A DNA stretch of 64,000 nucleotides, taken from assembly GCA_024685285.1 (NCBI GenBank), contig JAIKVZ010000012.1, forward strand, positions 38,449 to 102,448, in the 5' to 3' direction. Below the pieces are notes generated by a model. That model made no database searches. It was not told the DNA's origin and saw only the letters and a list, made by a program, of their open reading frames with translations. The position numbers and the translations under genes were made by a program. Below are positions 37,054-45,490 of this stretch, in pieces. Every line of letters starts with the position of its first letter. Position 1 is the first letter of the stretch. This DNA comes from Bacteroidales bacterium (GTDB lineage Bacteria; Bacteroidota; Bacteroidia; Bacteroidales; P3).

Positions 37054-40000
37054 GTGCAAAAGAGCGGCAACACATTTATAATATGCAAGGCTTCGGCCGG
37101 TGCCGGCAAGACTTTCACGTTGGTTGCCGAGTACTTGGCGCAGGCCTTCGACGCAGTCGACGGCGAACTGGGCACCCGTTTTCGCCGCGTGCTGGCCATC
37201 ACATTCACCAACAAGGCTGCCGGCGAGATGAAAGAGCGTATCATGGGCGAGCTTGAGGCTATGAGCGTTGCTTCCGCCACCCCGACCCCCATGACACTCG
37301 CCGTGGCCGAGGCGCTGGGAGTGGGAACCGCCGAAGTATGCCGTCGCGCACGGGTGGTTCACAGCGCCATACTGCATTCCTATTCCGACCTGGCCGTGTG
37401 CACCATCGACAGTTTCATGCACCGCATTGTGCGCACTTTCGCCCATGACTTGGGTTTGCCTATGAACTTTGAGGTGATGGTTGACCAAGAGGCTCTGGTT
37501 GCCGATACTGTCGGCGAACTGCTGTCTCGTACAGGCCTCGACGGCGAGGGGGAACTGACCGACCTGTTGCGCCGCTTTGCCGAGAGCCGTATGGAGGAGG
37601 GTAGGAGTTATGACGTGGAGGCTGATCTGAAAAAACTTGCCGCCGACCTGCTCAAGGAGGACAGCCAGTTGCGCATTGATGCCTTAAAAGGGCTCACAAT
37701 CGCCGATTTTGTCGAGATAAACCGGCAATACACCCGTTTGAACCGTGCCTTCGAGGCAGAGGCTGCCAGTGTGGGCTGCGAAGCCATGGCGATAGTGGCT
37801 GAGCAGGGATTGAGCGATGAATCGTTTTTCCGCAAGTCTACAGGGCTGATGGGCTTCTTCCGTCGTCTGTCGGAAGGGACCTTGTTGCCACCTAACAGTT
37901 ACGCTGTGGCTGCAATAGAGCAGGACAAACGCACCTCGCCAGGTTGCGGACAGGCTGCTGCGGCTGCCATCGATGCCGTGTGGCCTCGCCTAACCGACCT
38001 TTACGACCGTGCTGTCAACCTTATGGACAAGCCGCTGCGGGCCTACAACACCCGTCGCGCCTTGCAGAAAAACCTCTTCGCTATGGCTTTGATGGGGCAA
38101 TTGCATGAGATTATGCACAACTACTCGGCCGAGAATGAGGTGGTGCATATTTCAGAGTTCAACAAGCAGATTTTCAATATAGTCCAGAACGAGCCCGCAC
38201 CGTTTGTGTATGAGCGACTTGGTAGCCGCTACAAGAATTTCCTCGTTGATGAGTTTCAGGATACTTCGCGCTTGCAGTGGCAGAATTTAGTGCCGTTGAT
38301 AGAGAACGGTGTAGGCGGTGGCAACCGTTCGCTTGTTGTTGGCGATGGCAAACAGGCTATCTACCGTTTCCGTCAGGGCGATGTGAGCCAGTTCGTGGCT
38401 TTGCCACACGTCGATAGCAACCTGCATGGGCGCCTCCTCGAATCAGATGGCACATATAAATTTGTTTACCGTCTGCAAAACCGCCGTACAGGCCGCAATA
38501 TAGTCAATTTCAACAACAATTATTTTTCATGGACAGTGCGTAACCGTTTCGCTGCTAATGACGAGCTGCAACGCATTTACGTTGGAACCGCGTCTGACGG
38601 CTCGTTGCGTCCAGAGGGCGACGAAGAATTACGCCAGGAGGCGGTGCGCGAAGGTGGTAGTGTGCGTCTTGTGCAGGTGCCTGCCAGTCGCACCCATGAC
38701 GAGGCGGTTCAAGCCGTCAACGTCGCCGTGGCAGAAACCCTTGAAGCAGGGTTCAGCCTGCGTGACATCGCCGTCATTGCGCGCGACAAAGCTACCCTTG
38801 CCATTGTAGGCGAGGGTCTGCAGTACAAGGTAACCTCGTCAGAGTCGTTTCTGCTCAGTGGCAGTCGTTTGGTTATGCTCGTGGTGACATTGCTACGCCA
38901 CATTGCAAACCCGTCCGACCGTCCCACCGCCTTCGAGGCCGTGGAACGGTTGGCCGCTATGGGGTTGGTGGAGCGTCCGGAAGAGAATTTCTACATTGAG
39001 CCAGCCATAGATGTGGCAGCTCTCATGTGTCGCCACGGACTTGATTTCAGCGTTGCCCGCTTGCGTGCCATGAGTCTTTACGACTGCTGTGAGGAGCTGT
39101 TGCGTATGGTTTCGAGACCCGGTTTCGAGACCTCTTACGCTGCAACTTTTTTGAGTGTAGTAGCCTCATACGCCGCCACACACAGGCAGAACCTTAACGA
39201 GTTTCTTGAGTGGTTCGATCAGCAGAAGAGCCGTCTTTCTACGGGCACTTCAGACGACCTCGACGCGGTGCGTCTGTTGACAATACACAAAGCCAAAGGC
39301 CTTGAGTTTCCGGTTGTTATCTGTCCTATGCTCAACCGTCGCGAGCCCAACAGTGAGATGTGGGTGAGTGTTGACGACCCAGAACTGCGCATGCCAGTAG
39401 GGTTGGTTAGTTGTTCAAAAAGCACCTCGACTATTTTTGATTCCCAACGCGATGCTGAGCAAGCCAAAGTGGAGGTTGACAATCTTAATATTCTGTATGT
39501 TGCTTTGACGCGTCCGAGAGAGAGGCTCTGTCTTATAACCGAGGAACCCTCGAAGAACGACACCACGTCGTTCCGTGCTCTGCTACGCGACTATGCATCT
39601 CTGTGCCCAGAGGCTGAGCAGCCAGATGGCACATATCTTTGGGGCGAGTTGCAACCATACTGTCGACTTGTAGCCGATGGAGCTGCTGCGGTGCGAGTGT
39701 CGCGTGTCAGCTTCCCCGACTGGAACGGCCGCATTGCCATTGCCGCCACCCCAAGTAGTGCCTTGACACCGTTGTTTGACGAGCGTGTTCGGCAGGGCTT
39801 GCGCCTGCACGCTGTACTGGCTTTGGTGACCGATGCGGCAAGTGTGCCGACTGCTGTGGCTCGTTATGCCAAGACAGAACATCTGCCAGAATCTGAGACT
39901 GTTCAACTGCTGGCAACGGTGCAGTCTATAGTGCAGGCTCCGCAGTGCGCCGACTTCTTTAGCTCACGCTGGCATGTGCGCAACGAGTGCGAACTGATTT

Positions 40001-40194
40001 ACAACGGCACCTTGCTGCGGCCTGACCGTGTGCTTACCTGCGATGGCGAGGCCTGGGTGGTTGACTACAAGACAGGCGTGCCCATGCCCGAGCATCGCGC
40101 CCAGGTGGAACGTTATGCCGAAGCTCTGCGAGCCATGGGTATGGTAAATGTCCGCGCCTTTGTGTTGTATACCAGTGATTTAACTGTTGCGTAA
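37054..40194 (+). CDS. UvrD/RecB-like helicase with C-terminal PD-(D/E)XK nuclease (AddA-like)
   Basis: 1,046 residues; double-strand-break end-processing enzyme. Helicase motifs: Walker A in CKASAGAGKTFTLV (about 11-24), AITFTNKAAGEMKERI (Ia), FLVDEFQDTSRLQWQNL (II), VVGDGKQAIYRFRQGD (III), LTIHKAKGLEFPVVIC (V), LYVALTRPRERL (VI). The C-terminal nuclease shows RPDRVL, VVDYKTG and QVERYAEALRAM, the RecB-family active site. The GTG start is forced: an in-frame TAA lies at 37042, and Walker A is a few residues in. The partner nuclease (AddB type) is not adjacent, unlike in many relatives. Confidence 0.9.
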   Translation: MQKSGNTFIICKASAGAGKTFTLVAEYLAQAFDAVDGELGTRFRRVLAITFTNKAAGEMKERIMGELEAMSVASATPTPMTLAVAEALGVGTAEVCRRARVVHSAILHSYSDLAVCTIDSFMHRIVRTFAHDLGLPMNFEVMVDQEALVADTVGELLSRTGLDGEGELTDLLRRFAESRMEEGRSYDVEADLKKLAADLLKEDSQLRIDALKGLTIADFVEINRQYTRLNRAFEAEAASVGCEAMAIVAEQGLSDESFFRKSTGLMGFFRRLSEGTLLPPNSYAVAAIEQDKRTSPGCGQAAAAAIDAVWPRLTDLYDRAVNLMDKPLRAYNTRRALQKNLFAMALMGQLHEIMHNYSAENEVVHISEFNKQIFNIVQNEPAPFVYERLGSRYKNFLVDEFQDTSRLQWQNLVPLIENGVGGGNRSLVVGDGKQAIYRFRQGDVSQFVALPHVDSNLHGRLLESDGTYKFVYRLQNRRTGRNIVNFNNNYFSWTVRNRFAANDELQRIYVGTASDGSLRPEGDEELRQEAVREGGSVRLVQVPASRTHDEAVQAVNVAVAETLEAGFSLRDIAVIARDKATLAIVGEGLQYKVTSSESFLLSGSRLVMLVVTLLRHIANPSDRPTAFEAVERLAAMGLVERPEENFYIEPAIDVAALMCRHGLDFSVARLRAMSLYDCCEELLRMVSRPGFETSYAATFLSVVASYAATHRQNLNEFLEWFDQQKSRLSTGTSDDLDAVRLLTIHKAKGLEFPVVICPMLNRREPNSEMWVSVDDPELRMPVGLVSCSKSTSTIFDSQRDAEQAKVEVDNLNILYVALTRPRERLCLITEEPSKNDTTSFRALLRDYASLCPEAEQPDGTYLWGELQPYCRLVADGAAAVRVSRVSFPDWNGRIAIAATPSSALTPLFDERVRQGLRLHAVLALVTDAASVPTAVARYAKTEHLPESETVQLLATVQSIVQAPQCADFFSSRWHVRNECELIYNGTLLRPDRVLTCDGEAWVVDYKTGVPMPEHRAQVERYAEALRAMGMVNVRAFVLYTSDLTVA

Positions 40195-40272
40195 GCGGTT
40201 GAGCCCAGATGATGTCCACTTCTTTTATTGTACAAAATTACAAAAAAAATGGACAGTGTGAAAAAAAATGTG

Positions 40273-40280
40273 TATCTTTG
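40273..40280 (+). promoter_or_regulatory. -7 element of mutA
   Basis: TATCTTTGCC, 35 nt upstream of the ATG. No -33 TTTG at the right distance and no cobalamin-riboswitch-like structure in the 120-bp gap. Confidence 0.6.
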
Positions 40281-40315
40281 CCTTTTTAAAGAAAAGGTAA
40301 AAATAAGTTAATATA

Positions 40316-42181
40316 ATGGAAGACAATAAGTTGTTTAGCGAATTTCCGCCAGTCCCGACTGAGAAATGGGAAGAGGCGATAATTAAAGACCTCAAGGGTG
40401 CCGACTACGAGAAGAAACTGGTATGGAAGACCCTCGAGGGGTTCAAGGTCAAACCTTATTACCGTGCCGAAGACTTAGAAGGTCTTGACTATTTGGACAC
40501 CAACCCCAACCAGCAGCCCTATACTCGTGGCAAACAGGCCGAGCGTAATGTGTGGGACATTCGTCAGAACATCACCGAGCCCGACCCAGCTAAGGCCAAC
40601 GCCATTGCCCTCGACGCCGTCAAGCGCGGTGCAACCTCGCTGGGCCTGTGTGTCAAGAATGTGGCTTCGGTAGCCGACATGGGTGTGTTGCTTAAAGGGC
40701 TGAACCTGAACGATGTTAAGATTAATTTCTGCTGCTCAAGCGACTACCTGCAGACATTGCAGCTTTTTGTCGACTATACCAAACAGGCCGGTATGGACCT
40801 CGCAAAAATCAAAGGCAGTTGCGATTTCGATATGTTCCGCTATGCTTTGAAACATGGTCGTTTCCATCGTGGCGAACAGGCCGACCTCGAGGCAGCCAAA
40901 GCATTGGTTGAGTTTGCAAAGAGCAATCTGCCAGGATTCCGTGTGCTCACCGTCCACGGCAGTTTCATACACAATGCCGGCAGCAACACCGTTCAGGAAC
41001 TTGGCTTTGCCCTGGCTGCTGCCAACGAGATGGTGGCCCGTTTGGCCGACCTCGGAGTGTCCGCTACCGACGTGGCTGCTACATTGGTGTTGCAGTTTGC
41101 CACAGGCGGCAACTATTTCATGGAAATCGCCAAAATCCGTGCCGCACGTCTGCTATGGAGCAAAATCATTGAACAGTACAAACCTACTTGCGACTGCGCC
41201 TACCGCGTGTTCATAGCTACAGAGTCGGCCATATGGAACAAATCGGTATACGACCCCTATGTCAATATGCTCCGCACCACTACCGAGACTATGAGCGCCG
41301 CTATCGCCGGTGCCGACTCAATAGCCGTAACGCCGTTTGACGTGGCCTACAAAGACACCGATGACTTTGGTTACCGCATTGCCCGTAACCAGCAGCTGTT
41401 GCTCAAAGAAGAGTCCTATTTTGATAAAATCGTAGACCCGGCCGCTGGTAGCTACTATATCGAGAATCTTACCAACAGCATAGCCCACTACGCTTGGGAT
41501 CAGTTCCTCGCCGTAGAGAACCATGGCGGTTTTGCCAAGGCTATACGCGAGGGCTTTGTGCAGGCCGAAGTGGAGCGCACCGCCGCTCAGCGCGATAGCG
41601 ACATAGCCACTCGCCGCACCACTATTTTGGGCACCAACCAGTACCCCAACCTTATCGAGACCATGGCCTCAAAGATAGAACGCAAACAGCAGTGTGGCTG
41701 CTGCTGCGAGGCCGAAGGCACTGAAATCAAAACCCTGCGCCAGTATCGCGGCGCCGAAGCTTTCGAGCAGTTGCGTTTAGCTACTGAGCGTAGCGGCCGC
41801 CGCCCCAAGGTCTTCTTGCTCACCTATGGCAACCTAACCATGCGCAAAGCCCGCAGCGGTTTTGCCACCAACTTCTTCGGCGTGGCCGGCTACGAGATTA
41901 TTGACAACCCAGGTTTCAAGAGTGCAGAAGAGGGTGCACAGGCTGCCCTCAAAGCCGGAGCCGACGTGGTTGTGCTCTGCTCAAGCGACGACGAATATGC
42001 CGAGATTACCGAGACCGTTTGCCGTGAGCTCAAGGGTAAGGTCAAAAGCATTGTCCTTGCCGGCTACCCCAAGGATATGGTCGAGACCTACAAAGGCTAC
42101 GGAGTGGATGAGTTCATACACATCAAGACCAACGTCTTGGAGTGCCTGCGCGGTTTCCAGAAACTTTTTGGAATAGAATAA
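40316..42181 (+). CDS. mutA: Methylmalonyl-CoA mutase, small (beta) subunit
   Basis: 621 residues. The N-terminal TIM-barrel-like mutase domain has FPPVPTEKWEEAIIKDLKGADYEKKLVWKT and YTRGKQAERNVWDIRQNI; the Rossmann-type C-terminal domain has FLLTYGNLTMRKARSGFATNFFGVAGYE. It lacks the DxHxxG cobalamin-ligand motif, as expected for the non-catalytic subunit. With MutB it would interconvert succinyl-CoA and methylmalonyl-CoA for propionate production. Oddly, mutB, usually directly downstream, is missing; an LptF/G permease follows. The linker between domains carries a cysteine cluster, QQCGCCCEAEG, near residue 462. Confidence 0.93.
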   Translation: MEDNKLFSEFPPVPTEKWEEAIIKDLKGADYEKKLVWKTLEGFKVKPYYRAEDLEGLDYLDTNPNQQPYTRGKQAERNVWDIRQNITEPDPAKANAIALDAVKRGATSLGLCVKNVASVADMGVLLKGLNLNDVKINFCCSSDYLQTLQLFVDYTKQAGMDLAKIKGSCDFDMFRYALKHGRFHRGEQADLEAAKALVEFAKSNLPGFRVLTVHGSFIHNAGSNTVQELGFALAAANEMVARLADLGVSATDVAATLVLQFATGGNYFMEIAKIRAARLLWSKIIEQYKPTCDCAYRVFIATESAIWNKSVYDPYVNMLRTTTETMSAAIAGADSIAVTPFDVAYKDTDDFGYRIARNQQLLLKEESYFDKIVDPAAGSYYIENLTNSIAHYAWDQFLAVENHGGFAKAIREGFVQAEVERTAAQRDSDIATRRTTILGTNQYPNLIETMASKIERKQQCGCCCEAEGTEIKTLRQYRGAEAFEQLRLATERSGRRPKVFLLTYGNLTMRKARSGFATNFFGVAGYEIIDNPGFKSAEEGAQAALKAGADVVVLCSSDDEYAEITETVCRELKGKVKSIVLAGYPKDMVETYKGYGVDEFIHIKTNVLECLRGFQKLFGIE

Positions 42182-42209
42182 AGTAATTTTTCTTCATGTT
42201 GGTACAATT

Positions 42210-42246
42210 CCGGGTTTGCAGGTTGAACTTCAACTCGCAAGCCCGG
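42210..42246. terminator. Long hairpin after mutA
   Basis: An almost complete inverted repeat with 18-bp arms (CCGGGTTTGC and GCAAGCCCGG outer parts, TTGAA/TTCAA inner) and a very short loop. No T-run on the plus side. It could be a terminator or a transcript-end stabiliser. Confidence 0.65.
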
Positions 42247-42290
42247 AAAAATTAGGGACCGAAACACAAACTCTGTAACAGACACCTCTT

Positions 42291-43400
42291 ATGGGCTCAA
42301 AGGGCACAGACAGCTACCGTATCGTCGACAGGTACATCCTGCTCAAATACCTCAAGACTTTCTTGCTGGCACTGTTGCTCATTACCGTCATCATCATCAC
42401 CTTTGATGTGTCAGAACACCTCGACAATTTCTTGAGCAACCATGTTCCCTTGCAGACCGTGGTGGTGCAATACTACGCCAACTTTATACCCAGTTTGGTC
42501 AATCTCTACAGCCCGCTCTTTATTTTCATCTCTGTGCTTTTCTTCACCTCAAAGATGGCGGGCAATACCGAGATCATAGCCATTCTGGGCAGCGGCATAA
42601 GCTACAACCGTATGCTACGCCCCTATTTGCATGGCTCGTTTATTGTGGCGCTGGCGGTGCTTCTCATTGGCAATTTCCTGATACCATACAACAACAAACA
42701 GCTCAATCTCTTCAAGGAAAATTATCTGCACACCCACAAGACGGCCTACTATACCAACCTGCACTTCCAGTCGGCTCCCGGAGTACACGTCTATGCCGAC
42801 AGCTACGACACGGGCCGCAACTCGGCCAACCGCTTCCAGCGCGACACCTACAACGCCGCCGGCAATTTGGTGGAACGCGAATCGGCCGACATGATTATTC
42901 TCGACACCGTCACCGGCCAGTGGTTCTGCAACGGCTACTACCATCGCATTGTGGCTCCGGACGGCACCGAAAAACTCTCAACATTGCCGTACCACACCGC
43001 TGTGGACCTTGGATTGACACCCGACGACTTCAATGAGTCGAACCGCCGCATAGAGACAATGGGCACCGTGAAACTGATACGCCACATACAGCGCGAGCGT
43101 ATGCGTGGCACCGGCAATGTCAAGATAGCCCAGGTGGAGCTCTACCAGCGGCTCCTCACACCGCTGGCCATCATCATCATGACCGTGATAGGTGTCTCCA
43201 TTTCGTCGCGCAAGGTGCGTGGCGGCATAGGGCTGCACTTGGCCATAGGTATAACCATTTCGTTTGCGTTTGTGGTTTTCATGAAGGTGAGCATCGTCTT
43301 TGCCACCAACGGACAACTTCCGGCCTTCTTGGCTGTGCTGCTGCCGCAACTCATTTTTGGAGTGGCCTCGGTATTCCTGCTGCGCTCGGCACCTAAATAA
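42291..43400 (+). CDS. LptF/LptG family LPS export permease
   Basis: 369 residues with the YjgP/YjgQ plan: three N-terminal helices (LKTFLLALLLITVIIITFDVSEHL, SLVNLYSPLFIFISVLFFTSKM, SFIVALAVLLIGNFLIPYNN), a periplasmic beta-jellyroll (about 140-265), and three C-terminal helices (LLTPLAIIIMTVIGVSISSRKVRGGIGLHLAIGITISF). It would bind LptB (gene at 956) and extract LPS from the inner membrane. Whether it is LptF or LptG cannot be settled. It is followed by sufE with a 19-nt gap. Confidence 0.9.
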   Translation: MGSKGTDSYRIVDRYILLKYLKTFLLALLLITVIIITFDVSEHLDNFLSNHVPLQTVVVQYYANFIPSLVNLYSPLFIFISVLFFTSKMAGNTEIIAILGSGISYNRMLRPYLHGSFIVALAVLLIGNFLIPYNNKQLNLFKENYLHTHKTAYYTNLHFQSAPGVHVYADSYDTGRNSANRFQRDTYNAAGNLVERESADMIILDTVTGQWFCNGYYHRIVAPDGTEKLSTLPYHTAVDLGLTPDDFNESNRRIETMGTVKLIRHIQRERMRGTGNVKIAQVELYQRLLTPLAIIIMTVIGVSISSRKVRGGIGLHLAIGITISFAFVVFMKVSIVFATNGQLPAFLAVLLPQLIFGVASVFLLRSAPK

Positions 43401-43419
43401 TCATACCCAACACTGCATT

Positions 43420-43839
43420 ATGACTATACAAGAAACAGAACAACAGATTATTGAAGAGTTCGCCAATTTTGACGAATGGCTCGACAAATACAGCTACCTC
43501 ATAGAACTCGGCCACGACTGCCCCACCATTGACGAGGCGCAAAAAACAGAGTCGAACCTGATACAGGGCTGCCAGTCGAGGGTGTGGCTGAGCTGCGAAT
43601 GCCGCGACGGCCGCCTTTTCTTTGCTGCCGACAGCGACGCCGTTATCACCAAGGGCATCATTGCCCTGCTCATAAGAGCTCTCGACGGCCACACGCCGCA
43701 AGAAATCTTAGACGCCGAGCTCTCGTTCATCGATGCCATAGGCCTCAAAGAACACCTCTCGCCAACGCGCTCCAACGGTTTGGTGTCGATGGTCAAACAA
43801 ATGAGGATGTACGCTTTGGCCTACTCCGTGAAAAAGTAA
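43420..43839 (+). CDS. sufE: SufE family Fe-S cluster sulfur acceptor
   Basis: 139 residues. SufE takes persulfide sulfur from the SufS desulfurase for Fe-S assembly. The acceptor cysteine is Cys51 in NLIQGCQSRVWL. YLIELGHDCPTIDEAQKTE and the C-terminal LSPTRSNGLVSMVKQMR are conserved. The ATG at 43420 is chosen; an upstream in-frame start at 43300 lies inside the permease gene. It is followed 9 nt later by a DUF59 protein, so a small Fe-S maturation pair is present without sufBCDS nearby. Confidence 0.95.
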   Translation: MTIQETEQQIIEEFANFDEWLDKYSYLIELGHDCPTIDEAQKTESNLIQGCQSRVWLSCECRDGRLFFAADSDAVITKGIIALLIRALDGHTPQEILDAELSFIDAIGLKEHLSPTRSNGLVSMVKQMRMYALAYSVKK

Positions 43840-43848
43840 CTCACCGCC

Positions 43849-44166
43849 ATGAATGCCAACAAAGAAACCATAACCAGCGCCGTAATCAACTGTCTGCGCA
43901 ACATCTACGACCCGGAGATACCTGTCAATATCTACGACTTGGGCCTGATTTACAAAGTCGATGTCGACGACGACCTCAACGTGCGTGTGGTTATGACCAT
44001 GACGGCCCCCGACTGCCCCGAGGCCGAGTATATGTTTCAGGAGGTGCACGACATGATTGCCTATATCAAGGATGTCAAAAGTGTAAATGTCGAACTTACT
44101 TTCGACCCTCCATGGGATTTCAACAAGTTGAGCGACGACGTCAAGGTTGAACTCGGCCTGCTTTGA
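43849..44166 (+). CDS. MIP18/DUF59 family Fe-S assembly protein (SufT/PaaD-like)
   Basis: 105 residues. Hallmarks are YDPEIPVNIYDLGLIYKVDV and TMTAPDCPEAEYMF, where the cysteine in the TAPDCP loop is the conserved one, and the ending VELTFDPPWD. The family assists Fe-S cluster delivery. The sufE neighbour supports the role. The OppC-like gene starts 22 nt downstream. Confidence 0.92.
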   Translation: MNANKETITSAVINCLRNIYDPEIPVNIYDLGLIYKVDVDDDLNVRVVMTMTAPDCPEAEYMFQEVHDMIAYIKDVKSVNVELTFDPPWDFNKLSDDVKVELGLL

Positions 44167-44188
44167 CCATATAAAAGCAATAAAAAAG

Positions 44189-45286
44189 ATGAGACTGCGC
44201 GATATATTCGACAAACGTTACCGCCGCATGGCTTCGGGCCGCGACGAGGCCGGCCGCCCGCTGAGCAGTCAGGTGTGGCACCGTTTCGCGCACAATCCCC
44301 TCTCGGTGGCCAGTTTGGTGGTCATAGCCCTCTTTGCCGCTGTGGCGGTGCTGGGCTACCTCATCACGCCCGACCACACCCCCGACTGCAACCAGCAGTA
44401 TCTCGAGCTGGCATCGCTGCCGCCGGGCAGCAAAGCCACCTTTGTATACCTTGACGCCACCCAGCCTCCGCGCCGATCCATGCTGCACGGATGGCCTCTG
44501 GGGTGCACCGCCGTGCCGGTGGTGTCATGCACCGTCGAGTCCGACAGCGTCCGCATTGTGCCCGTGAGCGGAGCCCCATACAGCGTCGAAGCCCGTCGTG
44601 TGGCCTCGGTGCGCGAGCGCACCTTTGTGCTGGGCACCGACAACTACGGCCGCGATATGCTCAGTATGCTCATGATAGGCTCGCGGGTCAGCCTCTCGGT
44701 GGGATTTATAGCCATATTCATAGCCCTTGTTATAGGCATCACGCTCGGAGCCATTGCGGCATACCGTGGCGGTTGGGTCGATTCGGTGGTCATGTGGTTC
44801 ATCAACGTGGTGTGGTCCATACCCACCGTGCTGCTGGTCATAGCCATCACCTTCGCCCTCGGCAAAGGCTTTTGGCAGGTCTTCGTGGCTGTGGGCTTGA
44901 CCATGTGGGTCGATATAGCCCGCGTGACCCGTGGCCAGGTGCTCGCCGCCAAGGAGAAAGAGTATGTGCAGGCAGCCCAGGCGTTGGGCTACGGCACGGG
45001 GCGCGTCATAGTGCGCCACATCCTGCCCAACATAGCCGGTCCTGTGGTGGTGGTGGCCGCCTCCAACTTTGCCAGCGCCATACTGCTCGAGGCAGGCCTC
45101 AGCTTCCTCGGCATAGGCGTGCAGCCCCCAACCCCTTCGTGGGGCTCCATGGTCAAGGAATACTACGGCTACATCCTGCTCGACAGCGCCTATATGCCCT
45201 TGCTGCCGGGCTTGGCCATCATGTTGATAGTGCTCGCCTTTATGCTCCTCGCCAACGGCCTCCGCGACGCCCTCGATGTTAGATGA
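44189..45286 (+). CDS. Oligopeptide/dipeptide ABC transporter permease, OppC/DppC-like
   Basis: 365 residues; ABC importer inner-membrane subunit. The N-terminal helix ([23 protein letters not shown]) is followed by an unusually long periplasmic insertion of about 110 residues (to [21 protein letters not shown]), then five helices with the EAA loop ([25 protein letters not shown]). The ATG at 44189 is preferred; the frame extends upstream only through overlap with the DUF59 gene. The other subunits (OppA, OppB, OppD, OppF) are absent, so this is an orphan permease here. Confidence 0.9.
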   Translation: MRLRDIFDKRYRRMASGRDEAGRPLSSQVWHRFAHNPLSVASLVVIALFAAVAVLGYLITPDHTPDCNQQYLELASLPPGSKATFVYLDATQPPRRSMLHGWPLGCTAVPVVSCTVESDSVRIVPVSGAPYSVEARRVASVRERTFVLGTDNYGRDMLSMLMIGSRVSLSVGFIAIFIALVIGITLGAIAAYRGGWVDSVVMWFINVVWSIPTVLLVIAITFALGKGFWQVFVAVGLTMWVDIARVTRGQVLAAKEKEYVQAAQALGYGTGRVIVRHILPNIAGPVVVVAASNFASAILLEAGLSFLGIGVQPPTPSWGSMVKEYYGYILLDSAYMPLLPGLAIMLIVLAFMLLANGLRDALDVR

Positions 45287-45294
45287 AAACAATT

Positions 45295-45326
45295 TATAGA
45301 ATCTATAGAGTCTATAAATTCTATAA
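45295..45326. repeat. AT-rich CTATAG palindrome cluster
   Basis: TATAGAATCTATAG (45295-45308) followed by AGTCTATAAATTCTATAAGG. It resembles the cluster near repeat copy 4. Confidence 0.6.
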
Positions 45327-45386
45327 GGTTGATTATCAATAATTTGTGTTTTGTCGTTTAACTCCCTGTCTTTCAGGGGTTTGGAG

Positions 45387-45430
45387 GGGTTAGGTTCGGG
45401 TTAAGGTCGGGTTGAGGTCGGGTAGGGTTC
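45387..45430 (+). repeat. Dispersed G-rich intergenic repeat, copy 6
   Basis: GGGGTTAGGTTCGGG, TTAAGGTCGGG, TTGAGGTCGGG, TAGGGTTCGG. It lies between the converging OppC-like and FAD oxidoreductase genes. A later CCCGAC (45461-45466) can pair with GTCGGG. Confidence 0.85.
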
Positions 45431-45490
45431 GGGGCTCCACGCCCGGGCTTGATACAAATCCCGACGATAGTGCCTCTTTGGTGTTGAGAA

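Noticed and set aside
40195..40315. Possible cobalamin riboswitch upstream of mutA
   Set aside because: The gap is only 120 bp, AT-rich, and lacks a B12-box-like sequence or folded leader.
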